This document shows, in pieces, positions 23,251-34,803 of a stretch of 64,000 nucleotides of DNA. A model generated the notes under the pieces. That model saw nothing but the letters and a program-made list of their open reading frames with translations. It did no database searches and was not told where the DNA came from. A program made the translations under genes and the position numbers. Source of the stretch: Parapristionchus giblindavisi (Eukaryota > Nematoda > Chromadorea > Rhabditida > Diplogasteridae); NCBI GenBank assembly GCA_943737045.1, contig CALSFV010000015.1, positions 432,501 to 496,500 on the forward strand, read 5' to 3'. Numbering within the stretch: the stretch's first letter is position 1; every line of letters starts with the position of its first letter.

Positions 23251-23289
23251 AGAACAGTTCGTTAGCGCATCTAGAAGAAGAGTTTTAAA

Positions 23290-24100
23290 TTTTGGTGAAA
23301 ACAAATTGCAGGCCCGCTAGAGCTTGAAATCGGAGTCAGAGACATTCCGATTTTTTAACTTTTGCAACGCTAGTGGAGGCCTCCACTCTCACAATGTTTC
23401 AGAAGAACAGCATTTTTCACTAAGAAACTATAGATGTTTAAAAAGTGTACTTAGATTGTGTCATCATTACGCAACAGTGGACAAATTTAACGTACTGTAT
23501 TCTCGCCACTTTGTAGATGTGTTAGGTAGATGTTTAGGCACGTCATGGCAATTTTTTAGATTTTTAGAAATACCGGCTGGGAAATTCCGTAAGTTCAAAA
23601 AATGGTTTGAAATTTTTTTCGAATTTTCTCTTCAAGAACCGGAAACCTTCCGAAATTGGCCTGGTGCTGCCCCATGACTATGCGATAATACTGGTTGAGT
23701 CGGAGGCCTGTAGCTCAACTACTGACTGAGTTATGGCATTTTTACGAAATTTTGATGTGTCCGGCGAAATTAGCTCATTCCTCGGAGCGGTATGCAACCA
23801 ATGTGGTTAATGGCTTAAAATGTTCACTGATAGTTGTTCGTTCCTCCCAAAAAAATTGGACTCACAGAAAAAATCTACCTGACAATAAACCTTATTTTTG
23901 GATCACATCTAGGCATTTCAAGTATGATGAAATAATTTCATCACCGTAGGTAATAATCGATACCTTCATAATTTTCTCCAATGTTCATACTATATTATAA
24001 AATCAAACCGAGGCCGATCGGCCAAGTAGGTAAAAAGTTATAAAGATTCGAATTTTGCGCCCATACTTTTGCACGGTACTATACCTCTCCCGTATTCAGA
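23290..24100. repeat. Diverged repeat sequence and a lone Tc1-like end
   Basis: 23,354-23,520 matches the inverse of 100-350. At about 24,055-24,090 the sequence CATACTTTTGCACGGTACTATA resembles a right Tc1-type terminus (compare CTTTTGGACGGTACTGTA at 2,186-2,202), but no matching left end was found nearby. No gene is supported; 24,101-24,360 also holds none. Confidence 0.45.
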
Positions 24101-24360
24101 GAACCATTTTCATAATGTGATTGGGAGAGGCATATAGGACAGTGCATTTGAAATTTTTTGCAATATCTACTTGAAAGCTATAAAACATAGATTTTCTTTA
24201 TTGCCATAGCCACGATGGAGAAAGTGAGGCTGACATAGAGGGCATTGGATAGAATGTGTCAAAAAATAAGAAATGCCATATTTTTGCGTCGTTTGACTTT
24301 TTTTGTCTGTTAGGCCAATTACAGCTCCTGCTGACAATTTAAGTTCTAAAAGAACATATT

Positions 24361-24570
24361 GTTTTGCCCAGTTCTTGCTGTGCGAGAACTCGCCATTTTT
24401 CATTTTGCCCAGTTCTTGCCATACAAGAACTCGCCAGTTTTCATTCTGCCCAGTTCTTGTCATGCAAGAACTCGCCAGTTTTCATTCTGCCTAGTTCTTG
24501 TCATGCAAGAACTCGCCAGTTTTCATTCTGCCCAGTTCTTGTCATGCAAGAACTGGGCAAAATGAAGGGG
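24361..24570. repeat. 41-bp tandem repeat with internal small palindrome
   Basis: About five units of GCCCAGTTCTTGTCATGCAA followed by GAACTCGCCAGTTTTCATTCT. Each unit contains an imperfect palindrome (AGTTCTTG/CAAGAACT). A flanking inverted copy at about 24,600-24,645 (CATGACAAGAACTGGGC) makes the array end in a hairpin around 24,575. Confidence 0.85.
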
Positions 24571-24799
24571 CGAGTCTCCAGTCAGCCAGAGAGACACGCC
24601 CCTTCATTTTGCCCAGTTTTTGCATGACAAGAACTGGGCAGAATGGGAGGCGCCCCTACCACCTACCTTCCAGGATGGGGCCTGGAAGGCGATGAACGCC
24701 CCAGCCCGCTCCTGCAGGGCGACATCTTCATCGCGAATGTCCTTCCCGAAAAAAAATTTCTCTCCGAAGAGAGTGGCGCAACCGATACATCAGAAGCGA

Positions 24800-25470
24800 A
24801 GAATGGGAATGGTAAAATTTGACCCATATTTGACGGCGTCAAATATGGCATGCCATTTTTACAGCGTCAAATATGACCCATATTTTACACCGTCAAATTT
24901 GACCCATATTTGACGGCGTCAAATATGGCATGCCATTTTTTACAGCGTCAAGTCTGTCCCATAATTTACGAGATCAAATCTGGCATGCCAGAATTGAAAG
25001 TGTATATTATGTCGGATTTGGCATGAACTTTTTGCCTATTTCGCCAGTGTCAAATCTGGCTAGAAAAATCATGCCAATTTTGCACCGATCATTTGTGCCA
25101 CGTCGAATGCTGACATATATGACACTTGCAATTATGGCAAAACTATTTCCAATATTTGTTGCCACTTTTTCCAAGTGATTTTCTGACATGCCATTTATGC
25201 TTCTCGATTATTTGTCACATTTCAAAATGTAGAAAACTGCCATTAATTCTAGCGTAATATTTGTCGACCTTACTCCACGATTGTAATTGGCAAATTTTCT
25301 TTCATCAATTGTGCCATTTCTAATTAGGCTTCTCTGCCATATTTTCACTGTTCAAATTTGGAGATAAAATATTTTTATAAAAATGCCAATAATTCACACG
25401 TAAAATATGGCACGAAAATTTGCCACATTTAACGTCGTCAAATGTGGCAGAAAAAGTGTCAAGTCAATAT
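24800..25470. repeat. Decayed array of GTCAAATATGGCATGCCA-type words
   Basis: Variants of TTTGACGGCGTCAAATATGG and GGCATGCCATTTTTACAGCG repeat irregularly from 24,820 to about 24,990 and then fade, with TGGCA/TGCCA words up to 25,460. It appears to be an old tandem array. No coding sequence is supported. Confidence 0.55.
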
Positions 25471-25527
25471 TACTACAACTGCTTATCTTAAGCCCTCTTA
25501 TATTATTGTTCAGGAGTGTTTATAAGA

Positions 25528-26525
25528 GGCCGTTTGTGTAAGAGTCGGGCAAATCAGGGGGAGGGTTGGCACAGACCAAAAATTTCGATACCCTCAAAAC
25601 TTGTGTATAGGGGTTATTGACCTCGCTGATGAAGATGTGCATAGTCATTTTGGCTCCAGTGGTCCCGCAACGTCTGGGCGCGATTACGGTATAATCACGT
25701 TTTCAAGCCGTTCTCGGTCCACGGTAGAGCTAGAGGTATGAAAATTAGGCTCCTGGGACCGAATTCGATGGCGATGGCGGCTGTCTACTTCATTAGTTTT
25801 GAAAATTTCCCAAAAGGTCGTCTAGTGGAAATTTTGATGGAAACGTTTGCGCCCCAGACGAGTATGACAGTTCGAACCGGCGTGACGAGAGGATCTCAAC
25901 GATGTATTATGAGCCATTTTCTCCGTTGAGAAAGCTTTCATAGTCTCGTTATAGTGAAGTGCGCCTTGCAAGAGGCGTCTCTCAATTCCGCAAGCTATCT
26001 CGCTCTCTCGGGAGAGGCGAGAGAGCATGCGGAAATGAGAGAGTGAAGAGGGAGCGCGCGGCATTGAGACGTAAACAACTCCTGATGCTGGCGCAGATCA
26101 CTATAACGAGACTATGAAAGCTTTCTCAACGGAGATAATGGCTCATAATACATCGTTGAGATCCTCCCGTCACGCCGGTTCGAACTGTCATACTCGTCTG
26201 GGGCGCAAACGGCTCCATCAAAATTTCCACTAGTCGACCTTTTGGGAAATTTTCAAAACTAATGAAGTAGACAGCCATCATCGCCATCGAATTCTGTCCC
26301 AGGAGCCCAATTTTCATACCTCTAGCTCTACCATGCACCGAGAATGGCCTGAAAACGTGATCTTACCGTAATCCCGCCCAGGCGTTGCGGAACCACTGGA
26401 GCCAAAATGACTATGCCTATCTTCATCAGCATGGTCGATAACCCCTATACACAAGTTTTGAGGGAATCAAAATTTTTGGCCTGTGCCAACTCTTGTTCGA
26501 CTCTTACACAAACGGCCTCGTATTT
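25528..26525. repeat. 1-kb palindrome
   Basis: The left arm begins AGGCCGTTTGTGTAAGAGTC and is inverted at 26,500-26,525. Arms share CCCCAGACGAGTATGACAGT, GAAAGCTTTCATAGTCTCG and AACCGGCGTGACG. The centre near 26,020 is rich in CTCTC/GAGAG. The AGGCCGTTTG-GTAAG terminus also occurs in the 28,540-29,794 repeats. From 26,526 to 27,180 no gene is visible; the first SLC26 exon(s) may be hidden here. Confidence 0.85.
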
Positions 26526-27180
26526 ACTTGTTTTCTGCATTACAGTACAGCATTGTACATTTGTACAGCAAGGTCAAGTTTTGTACACGCGCCCATCATT
26601 TCTTTCCGCTGCGTATGAATATTTTTCGATTCTGAAAATCTTAATTGTTAGTAACGATATCAAGTAGTTTTTTATGGCCATCCTGGAACAAAAATTCTAT
26701 TGTTGCTAGGAAGAATAACCACGATGGTCTGAAATAGTTTGGTGGACTCTTGTTTTGAATTTATATTTTCCCGCGCTTTATTTTATGTGTATCTTGCATA
26801 TTTTAATTCAAATTTTCAATTGTACGTTGTTTCTAGAATTTATAATGTGATTGAAAATTGGCTATTGAAAAGCAGTACACCCATCCATTTTTGGACCATG
26901 AGTGATTTGTATTTAATTACTTTTCAGACACAATGATATTTTTTGTTCCAGAATAGGTAATCATGAAAAATACTTGATACTATCTAGGACTGACACTCCA
27001 TGTTAACAATTTTTATTTAAAAACTAAGAAAAATCAAACGTAGCGGAAATAAATTATGTGCGCAGTTGCGACGAACATTCATAAAACTCGACGTTACATT
27101 CTTTTGTTGATAAAATAAATTTGCAATTTTAAATCATTTTTTGGTTTTGAGTGAATGATGTAATGATAGTTTTCATTCAG

Positions 27181-30100
27181 GTTGACGATAAGATATCCCC
27201 CGAATCATCATCAACTCCTTCAAGAATCTATGACAATGATGAAGCATTGGCCGATACCGCACTCGCACGACCGCCTATGAACCAGGTTTGAGTCATGATA
27301 CAGGTTGATCTTTGATCTTTGATCTTTAATCTCTGTCAGGAAGAGTTCGATGCACGATTTGAGTACAAACAAGGAGATACGGACGAGGAGACGAAAAGAA
27401 GATTCAAGAAGTTCACGCAAAGGTTTTGTGGTTCGGATTTATTCACTTCCAAAAAATATCTGTCACATTACTTTTATTGTGGGTATAGAATGAAATTTAA
27501 TTTTAAATTAAAATAAATATAATCAATATTAAATTAATATTTGTTTATGATATTCTTTAATTTCAGATATACCTATCCTCTGACGTCATTCCGTGCATTC
27601 AAACAAGTTCTGTTCTCATTCTTTCCCATTCTGCAATGGTTACCGTCATATTCGAAGAGTTATCTTATTGATGATATTCTCGGAAGATTCACAGTCGGAG
27701 TTATGCATGTGCCCCAAGGTATAATGATAATAATTCATTCACAATAAAATAGGCAAACGTGTGATAAATGGCCTCAATCATTTATGTGGTGTTAAAATCT
27801 TGGAAAAGTAGTAGGGTGAAAAGTAAAAAGTAGTGTTAATGTTGTGATTGTAAAAGTAGTTGGAAAAGTAATAAAACAACACTCGCGTAAAAGGTTTTTA
27901 TTGTAAAAGTTTGCGAATTACGAAGATGTGGTACTTTTCCATCTACTTTTACAATCAAAAAATTAACACTACTTTTCACTTTTCCATCTACTTTTCCAAG
28001 ATTTTAACACCACATTTGTATTTCAGTACAAAGATTTTTTAACATATACCTTATGTACCTTATGTCTACCTAATGTCCTTGTTACCTTATGTAGAGTCAT
28101 GATGATGAAAAAATCAATAATATCGATTGATCCACTGAACTTTGGAATATGATATTATGGAAAATGATGTTGTTCTGTACTTATGAACGATGACGACAAG
28201 ACTCTTCGTTCTGACTCGATTGAACTCTGATTCTTGATTCGATTGACATTTCATAATGACGGTCAATTTGATTCTGCCACGTGTACTATTACCATAATCA
28301 TCTTTGTATCCGTAGACACTCTCGTTTTTGCGTAGTCTCTCCTCCCCCTACTATACAACTTTGATTCGATAGTCTGTAATAGATTCAATGAGATACCGTG
28401 TTCTGACCCAATCCTTTCATACAAAAGAATGAGGTGAAATCATCAAAACACAATAGGATAAATCACTAAATATATCTGTAGAGTTGTAGATTTACTTAGA
28501 AACTATACAAAACATTATTGTCGGTCTCAGTATAATAATATGAGGCCGTTTGCGTAAGAATCGACTAAAAGAAATAAAATTTGGCACAGTAAAAAAATCA
28601 AATTTTGGGGATCGGGGTTTCTCAAGGATGCAAAATATAGGCTTGGTTGCTCCGGAGTTTTAAAGTATACTTCGTTATTGTATTCTTAATTTTAAAAGGT
28701 GTATATGAGGCCGTTTGCGTAAGACTCGACTAAGTGCCGGCACAGTGAAAAAATCAAATTTTGGGGATCGGGGTTCTCAAGGATGCTCATGACGATGGTC
28801 ACGTTCATTTTGCACATAGAGCCACCGTTGAGGCCAGACGACGTCGCGTTGAAATCGCGTTTTTAGTCATTTCTCGTGACCCGATGGTGCTAAAAATTAC
28901 AAAATATAACCTCAGGGGCAGAATTTGATGGCGATCACGCCTGTCTAATTCATTTTTCATGGAAAAATTTCAGAAATTTTCAAAATTGGAAATTCAGTCG
29001 ATGGAAAAAGTCCGTTTTGCGAGATACATAGATCGGACCGGAATGGCATCAGGATTCCATAGAAAAAATTTCAGCCAATTTGCGCCCGAGTCATTCGAGA
29101 TAATCAACTTTTAGTGTAGTCATTTTACCGTTGATGCGGAGGCAAGAGACGAGAGAGTGTGCTGGGGCGAGAGAGCAAAGAGGCAGGTGAGACGATCAGG
29201 ATGGGAATGAAGGGGAGTGGACGGGATGCCCTTCCCTTCAACCTTCTCTGCTCTCTCACAATTCCATACTCTCTAGCCTCTTTCCTACTCTTCAACGGCA
29301 AAATGACTACACTAAAAGTTGATTATCTCGAATGACTCGGGCGCAAATTGGTTGAAATTTTTTCTATGGAATCCTGATGCCATTCCGGTCCGATCTATGT
29401 ATTTCGCAAAACGGACTTTTTCCATCGACTGAATTTCCAATTTTGAAAATTTCTGACATTTTCCATGAAAAATGAATTAGACAGGCGTGATCGCCATCAA
29501 ATTCTGCCTCTGAGGGTATATTTTGCAATTTTTAGCACCATCGGGTCACGAGAAATGACTAAAAACGCGATTTCAACGCGACGTCGTCTGGCCTCAACGG
29601 TGGCTCTATGTGCAAAATGAACGTGGCCATCGTCATGAGCATCCTTGAGAACCCCGATCCCCAAAATTTGATTTTTTCACTGTGCCGGCACTTAGTCGAG
29701 TCTTACGCAAACGGCCTCATATACACCTTTTAAAATTAAGAATACAATAACGAAGTATACTTTAAAACTCCGGAGCAACCAAGCCTATATTTTGAAACTA
29801 TTGTCAAAAAATAGGAAAGAAAAAATAGGTTTGGATATAAGTTCTATTTGTAGGTATCGCATATGCAATCTTGGCCAAAGTACCAGCTGTGAGTGGTCTG
29901 TACACGTCATTTCTCCCTCCGTTGATATATACTCTGTAAGGGACCAGTCGACATAATTCCATTGGTGAGTCATTATTCATATGTACTTTGAAGATCAAAC
30001 GTGGCAAAAACCAATCCCAATTTGTTTTGGCACATTAAAATAGACGATAAAAATCAGCAAGAGATTATGACCACTGAGCGGATCGAACGCCGAACCTTTC

Positions 30101-33100
30101 GATCTGGAGTCGAACGCGCTACCTTTGCGCCAAGCAGTCATGGGTGTTACACCCATAATAAAATGTGATGAAGGAATTTTACGAATAGGCATGATCTAAT
30201 GGCAAAATATAAAAGAATATATCTATTTTTTATGAAATTACAGTAAACTCTGGTATTTCACGGATCACGGAAAATCATATTGTAGATAGTTTGTGAAAGT
30301 ACCTTTAAAAATATAAAATACTAGACTGATAAAAATCAACGAAAGAGAAAAATCTTGGCACGATGCCAATATTTTTGTATTCAGGGTCATTCGCTGTGGT
30401 GTCTCTGATGTGTGGAATGGCCGTTGTGAGAGTGAATGATATCAGTCGAGGAGTACCATATGGAACTGTACTTACTGTCAGTCGCACTTATTGATTTATT
30501 TAATTCACGATCAATCGATAGTCAATCAATAAAATAAATCAATAATTTCAAGGACGATGAGGTGTGTACCCTGTAGCTGCCCCATACGAAGTCGCCTCGG
30601 CACTCTCATTTCTTATAGGAGTATTTAATGTTAGACAAAGTTGTACATAGACTTATCGTTCGACATTTCATCCGATCGCATTTCAGTTCCTTATGGCGAT
30701 ACTTCGATTGGATTTTATGACCACTTATTTCTCTGATCAAGTAAGAACTTTATTATAATAGTTCTAAAAATGTAAACAAATAACGAAAAAAAGTAGGTGA
30801 AGAATATTGATTTTAGGTAGTAGCAGGATTCACGACGGCAGCATCGCTTCATGTATTGGCATCACAATTGAAAGATGCTATAGGAGTGCGGAAGTTGAAG
30901 AGACATGATGGAGAGATTGGCTATCTTGTTAAGGTTTTTATCTTTTCTTATATTTTTTTTTCGCAAAAAAATGCAGAATTCGTTAAAAAACAAGACACAG
31001 CAAAGATGTGTGCCTTAGCCTTTGTACTCTATAATTATTTGATAAAACATTCCCTAAATCCATCGCTTCTTGTTCTTTTTCCTATTTACATTATCACATG
31101 TCTTTTTGTGCCTCGGGCGTAGATAAATAAATAAATAAATTATAATTATTTGCAGAACCTCTACGAATTAGGTTTCCGTGTACCAGATGTGAATCCAGTT
31201 GCATGTGGAATCTCACTGTTCTCCATTCTTTTTCTCTTATTGGGAAAGGTTTTCGTTTGTCCACTTTTAACTCTAATATATTATAATAGGTTCAACTTAA
31301 TTTTGATATGACAGCTTGAATTAATATTACTTTTCAGGAAGTAATTTCGGTTTTTCTAAAGAATCATTGCAACTTCAGATATACTATTCCCTATGAGCTA
31401 ATTCTGGTTAGATCTTCTATTTTTTGAAACTTTTCCAAATATTCTTGGCTTTTCTTAGATTAACCTAAAAAAGTGTACATACGAAACAATCAATAATTTG
31501 ATAAATTTCAGATCATAATTACAACTACCGTTAGCTACTTCTTCAGTTTTCACGAAAATTTCGCAATAAAGGTCGTTGGAGAAATTCCTACCTCGTTAGT
31601 TTGATCTTTGATCTTTGTTCTCCTAATCAATAATTCCAGTCTTCCTATTCCAAACCCTCCTCGCATCGATCTCATGTTTTTATTGATTGGTGATGCTCTT
31701 GCCATTTGTGTATGTTACAGTACTTCTTGGATTAATTATTGATTTTTCTACTTATTGATTGATTCATCATGTTCTTCCACAGCAACGCCGCCCAAATATG
31801 TTGAATAGACGATCTCTATGACTATAATATTGATCGATTATTCAAATAATATTGATTGATTATTCAGATTGTCGTATATGCAGTTCATATCTCTCTGGCA
31901 AAGATGTTCGCAAAGAAGCAGAAATATGAAATCGACGCTAATCAGGTTTATTCAATTAATATTTTTTAAATAAAATACATGAATATTCATTCTTGAGCCC
32001 TTTTTTATAATAACATGCTGTAGTACGCATAACCAATTAACGATTTTAATTAACAATTTATTGTGAGCAGAATTTTTTAGTCGAAAACAACACCAAAAAG
32101 TTTTAAGTACCGTTTTCTACCAGGAATTGATTGCACTTGGAGCAACATCAACCATCTCTTCATTCTTTCCAATCTATCCTGTTGCTGCCTCTCTTGGTCG
32201 TACTCTACTCAATTATGAAGTCGGAACACGAACACTCGTAAGACCCTTACCGTATGCCTACCGTATACCGTATACCCATTTAGTGTTTACCGTATACCCA
32301 CTCAGTGTTTACCGTATACCCACTCAGTGCTTACCGTATACCCATTCAGTACTTATCGTATCCCATTCAATACTTACCATACACCCCTTCAGTACTTACC
32401 GTATACCTACCGTATTCCAGTTATCAAATGACTCACTGGAATATTCAAGAAGTTTGCCGAGCTTCGGACTCTGTGGCGCGTATCAAAGATCGATTTCGTT
32501 CGTTACTGAATATTCAATTTTGAAATACTTCCACTTCCAGTTTTTGACAACTTGTGGAATATGCCCTATGAAGTTTTCCGCTACCAACCCCCTTGAAATG
32601 ACAAATTGATTAATTGACTGACTATGATTAGCGATCAAATTATTTATCTTCTCCGCTCTGTAATCAATAAATAATAGAGTATCTATCATTTGCTGGTACG
32701 GTATTCATCGATGTCACTCCGGGATTATCTATAGCCATCTGTTATGCTCTCTTCACGACGATCGCACGAGTACAATGGTTAGTCATTTATCGATTTTGTC
32801 ATTGTTCAACTTCTTTCATGTATTTAGGCCACGTTGGCACTTACTCGGAAACGTTCATGGTACATTTGACTTCAAAGATTCATCCAGATACGAAGATGTA
32901 TTCTTCTTCCATGTACGAACCTCTCATTCCCATGTTTTTAACTTACAACTTTAACTAGTTTATGAATTCTAACATACCTATTGTATTATAATATTTTTAA
33001 CATGTCTAGCATATTTTCATGTTTGAATTTCAAGAAGTTTGTTAACAAAGATTGGTTTATAAATGATGAATTAAGGCGATCTGTATCTTCCGTGTCGATT

Positions 33101-34269
33101 CTCCTCTCCTTTTCACAAATGCAGATCGATTCAAGAAATGTATTGATAAGGTTTGTATTTTTTTTAAATTTTTTAAACAATTTAAAATGTTTTTGTAAAT
33201 AATTAAATAATTAAAATAAAGGCCCAATCTCAATGGGAGCGTTCACATGAATATTATGTATTCCGTGTTGAAAGGACGAAGATTCTCATAGAAGCTGATG
33301 GAGAATCCAAAGAAGAGGTTTGAACTAATCGATATATTTGAAATTGGCTAGCTAATTTGACTCTCCGCTCTGACACCACTCTCTCGTAGAGAAAGAAAGC
33401 GAAGGAGCATTGCCAGAGCGGAGACTCAAATTATCTCGGTGTGTGCCTTTAAATCAATCGATGATCGATCAATATGTTGGAAATTTTGCTTAAATCAATC
33501 GATAATCAGGAATTGGACGAAGGCGAGGCGCTCTCACGACATTTTATTATCGATTGTTCGGGATTCACTTTCGTAGATTATATGGGAGTATCAGCCCTGA
33601 AAGAGGTATACTGTAACCTTTGCGTACCGTATCAGTGGTGTGTGTGTCATACTGTAGCCGAGTATTCTACAGGTTTATGTGGAAATGCGCAATCGCGGTG
33701 TGCTCGTGTACTTTGCGGCAGCTAAAGGTATTATTGCATCTGACATATTGTGATATTTAATGCGACATCCCAAGTTAATTTGAAATTCTCCGCTCTGTCA
33801 TTGTTCTCTCGCTTGCTTTGTCTGCGAGAGAGTGTTGCCAGAGCACTCAGTAAAATTAGCTCATTGTCAGGGTGTTTAAAAAATATTTCAAACTAATTTT
33901 GGCGCAATGATTAAAGTTATTCAGCTCCGGTACGCGATCTTTTCGCGAATTGTGGATTCTATGATATGGTAACCAAGGACAATTTCTATCCAACGATACG
34001 AGACGCTGTAGCTATTGCGAGATTGAGACAGAAAGCGTTCGTTTCATATTACTATTTTAATTCATTGATCTTTGATCTTTGATCTCTGATCTTTCCCTCT
34101 TAAAATATCTCTGGAGTGCAACAGAAGTTCATTGATTCATCTTTGGTTTCTGTAGTTTGATATTTATAGTTTGATCTTTGATCTTTTCAGTCGTGGGCAA
34201 CAAGATGTACAGTATTCACTTGAACACGATCGACTCTCCGAGCTTATGTCAGCTCAACCTATGCACTGA
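27181..34269 (+). CDS. SLC26-family anion transporter with STAS domain
   Basis: Exons: 27,181-27,285; 27,340-27,422; 27,567-27,718; 29,854-29,935; 30,385-30,480; 30,562-30,629; 30,687-30,740; 30,817-30,933; 31,156-31,248; 31,338-31,406; 31,512-31,594; 31,640-31,709; 31,868-31,945; 32,124-32,237; ~32,445-32,501; 32,678-32,777; 32,828-32,897; 33,076-33,150; 33,222-33,317; 33,510-33,605; 33,673-33,727; 33,925-34,036; 34,191-34,269. Family signatures in order: GRFTVGVMHVPQGIAYA, VPAVSGLYTSFLPPLIY, GSFAVVSLM, MAILRLDFMTTYFSDQ, LWRVSKIDF, HLLGNVHGTFDF, then a STAS core (IIDCSGFTFVDYMGVSALKE). The family exchanges sulfate, chloride, bicarbonate or similar anions across the plasma membrane; the STAS domain is cytosolic. 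Two conserved pieces are not visible: the GTSRH loop (between 29,935 and 30,385) and ~35 residues before LWRVSKIDF. The start exon was not found. Confidence 0.88.
27786..28017. repeat. Inverted-repeat MITE in SLC26 intron
   Basis: ATGTGGTGTTAAAATCTTGG at the left is inverted at the right end (ATTTTAACACCACAT). Internal words such as GGAAAAGTAG/CTACTTTTCC extend the pairing. About 230 bp, no coding capacity. The intron sequence from 28,018 to 28,540 shows nothing recognisable. Confidence 0.7.
28543..29794. repeat. 1.16-kb palindrome inside the SLC26 intron
   Basis: The left arm from 28,631 (AAAATATAGGCTTGGTTGCT) is inverted at the right end, 29,760-29,794. Both arms share TGAGGCCGTTTGCGTAAGAC, CGTTGAAATCGCG and ATCGGACCGGAATGGCATC, and the centre is near 29,212. 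A partial extra copy of the AGGCCGTTTGCGTAAG end lies at 28,543-28,630. The intron between SLC26 exons 27,567-27,718 and 29,854-29,935 must carry this hairpin when transcribed. Confidence 0.88.
30068..30139 (-). tRNA. tRNA-Trp (anticodon CCA)
   Basis: The minus strand reads a 71-base cloverleaf plus discriminator A. Boxes are TTGGCGCAAAGGTAGCGCG (A-box/D-arm), an anticodon arm TTCGACTCCAGATCGAA with loop CTCCAGA (anticodon CCA), and GGCGTTCGATCCGC (B-box/T-arm). The acceptor stem pairs fully if two G-U pairs are allowed; one T-stem pair (49-65) looks mismatched. A TTTTT run just downstream on the minus strand suits polymerase III termination. It lies antisense within an SLC26 intron. It could be functional or a young pseudogene. 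Confidence 0.8.
30940..31140 (+). mobile_element. 5'-truncated LINE 3' end in SLC26 intron
   Basis: A short stretch ends with an open frame closing in LFVPRA, then GTAGATAAATAAATAAATAA, the same kind of tail as the two larger LINEs. It fills most of the intron between exons 30,817-30,933 and 31,156-31,248. Probably a dead-on-arrival CR1-like insertion. Confidence 0.6.
32238..32412. repeat. 22-23 bp minisatellite in SLC26 intron
   Basis: Seven to eight units of TACCGTATACCCATTCAGTA with minor variation. It occupies the place where a coding exon for a conserved transporter segment would be expected. Confidence 0.8.
33340..33445. repeat. Hairpin MITE, copy 1 (SLC26 intron)
   Basis: TAATTTGACTCTCCGCTCTG pairs with CAGAGCGGAGACTCAAATTA about 60 bases later; the loop contains CTCTCTCGTAGAGAAAG. 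Related copies are at 33,766-33,865 and 63,859-63,965. Confidence 0.8.
33766..33865. repeat. Hairpin MITE, copy 2 (SLC26 intron)
   Basis: TTAATTTGAAATTCTCCGCT pairs imperfectly with CAGAGCACTCAGTAAAATTA; the inner part TTCTCTCGCTTGC/GCGAGAGAGTG also pairs. Same family as copies 1 and 3, including the ACATCCC-A flank. Confidence 0.75.
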
Positions 34270-34803
34270 TTCATTCATGTATAGCTTATTTATTGTAGTT
34301 TGATCATTGATCAATTATCCTAGTTTGATGTTTGATCAATTTTACAATCTCACGAGTTTTTTGTAGTGTAATTCAAGTCTAACGACATACTACTCATCCC
34401 TCAAAGCACATCTACATATTTTCTCGAAACTTCGAGAAGCAATTTTTCTTGCTTTGAGAGCTATCCAAATTTTGCTTTTCTTTAACCAAATAGCTCTGCC
34501 TTGAAATGCGAGTTCGCAATCTGCCGTTACAGATACGATTAAATATTCGTTTTCACTGCAATATACGAATTACATAAAATGCAATAAATAAATAAATTTG
34601 TCTTAATTTGTTCAGATTCATCGAATGCACCGCGAAAATTCATTCTCATAAAATATAAATACACTAACGTAAGGACTTATGAAATAAATCACACGTATGC
34701 TCTATTCAACAACCCAATTGTACTGAAAAATCACAATTAAATTTCGCGCAATTTCCCTACTGTAGTTTGCCATATTTTTCGACGTGTGTGACTCCATCCA
34801 TAC
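34270..34803. other. SLC26 3' flank, no gene seen
   Basis: AT-rich sequence after the SLC26 stop codon. Candidate AATAAATAAATAA stretches near 34,583 could serve polyadenylation or be another LINE tail, but neither is decisive. Confidence 0.35.

Noticed and set aside
24361..24570. CRISPR-like array
   Set aside because: Units are contiguous 41-bp tandem copies without variable spacers, in a eukaryotic context.
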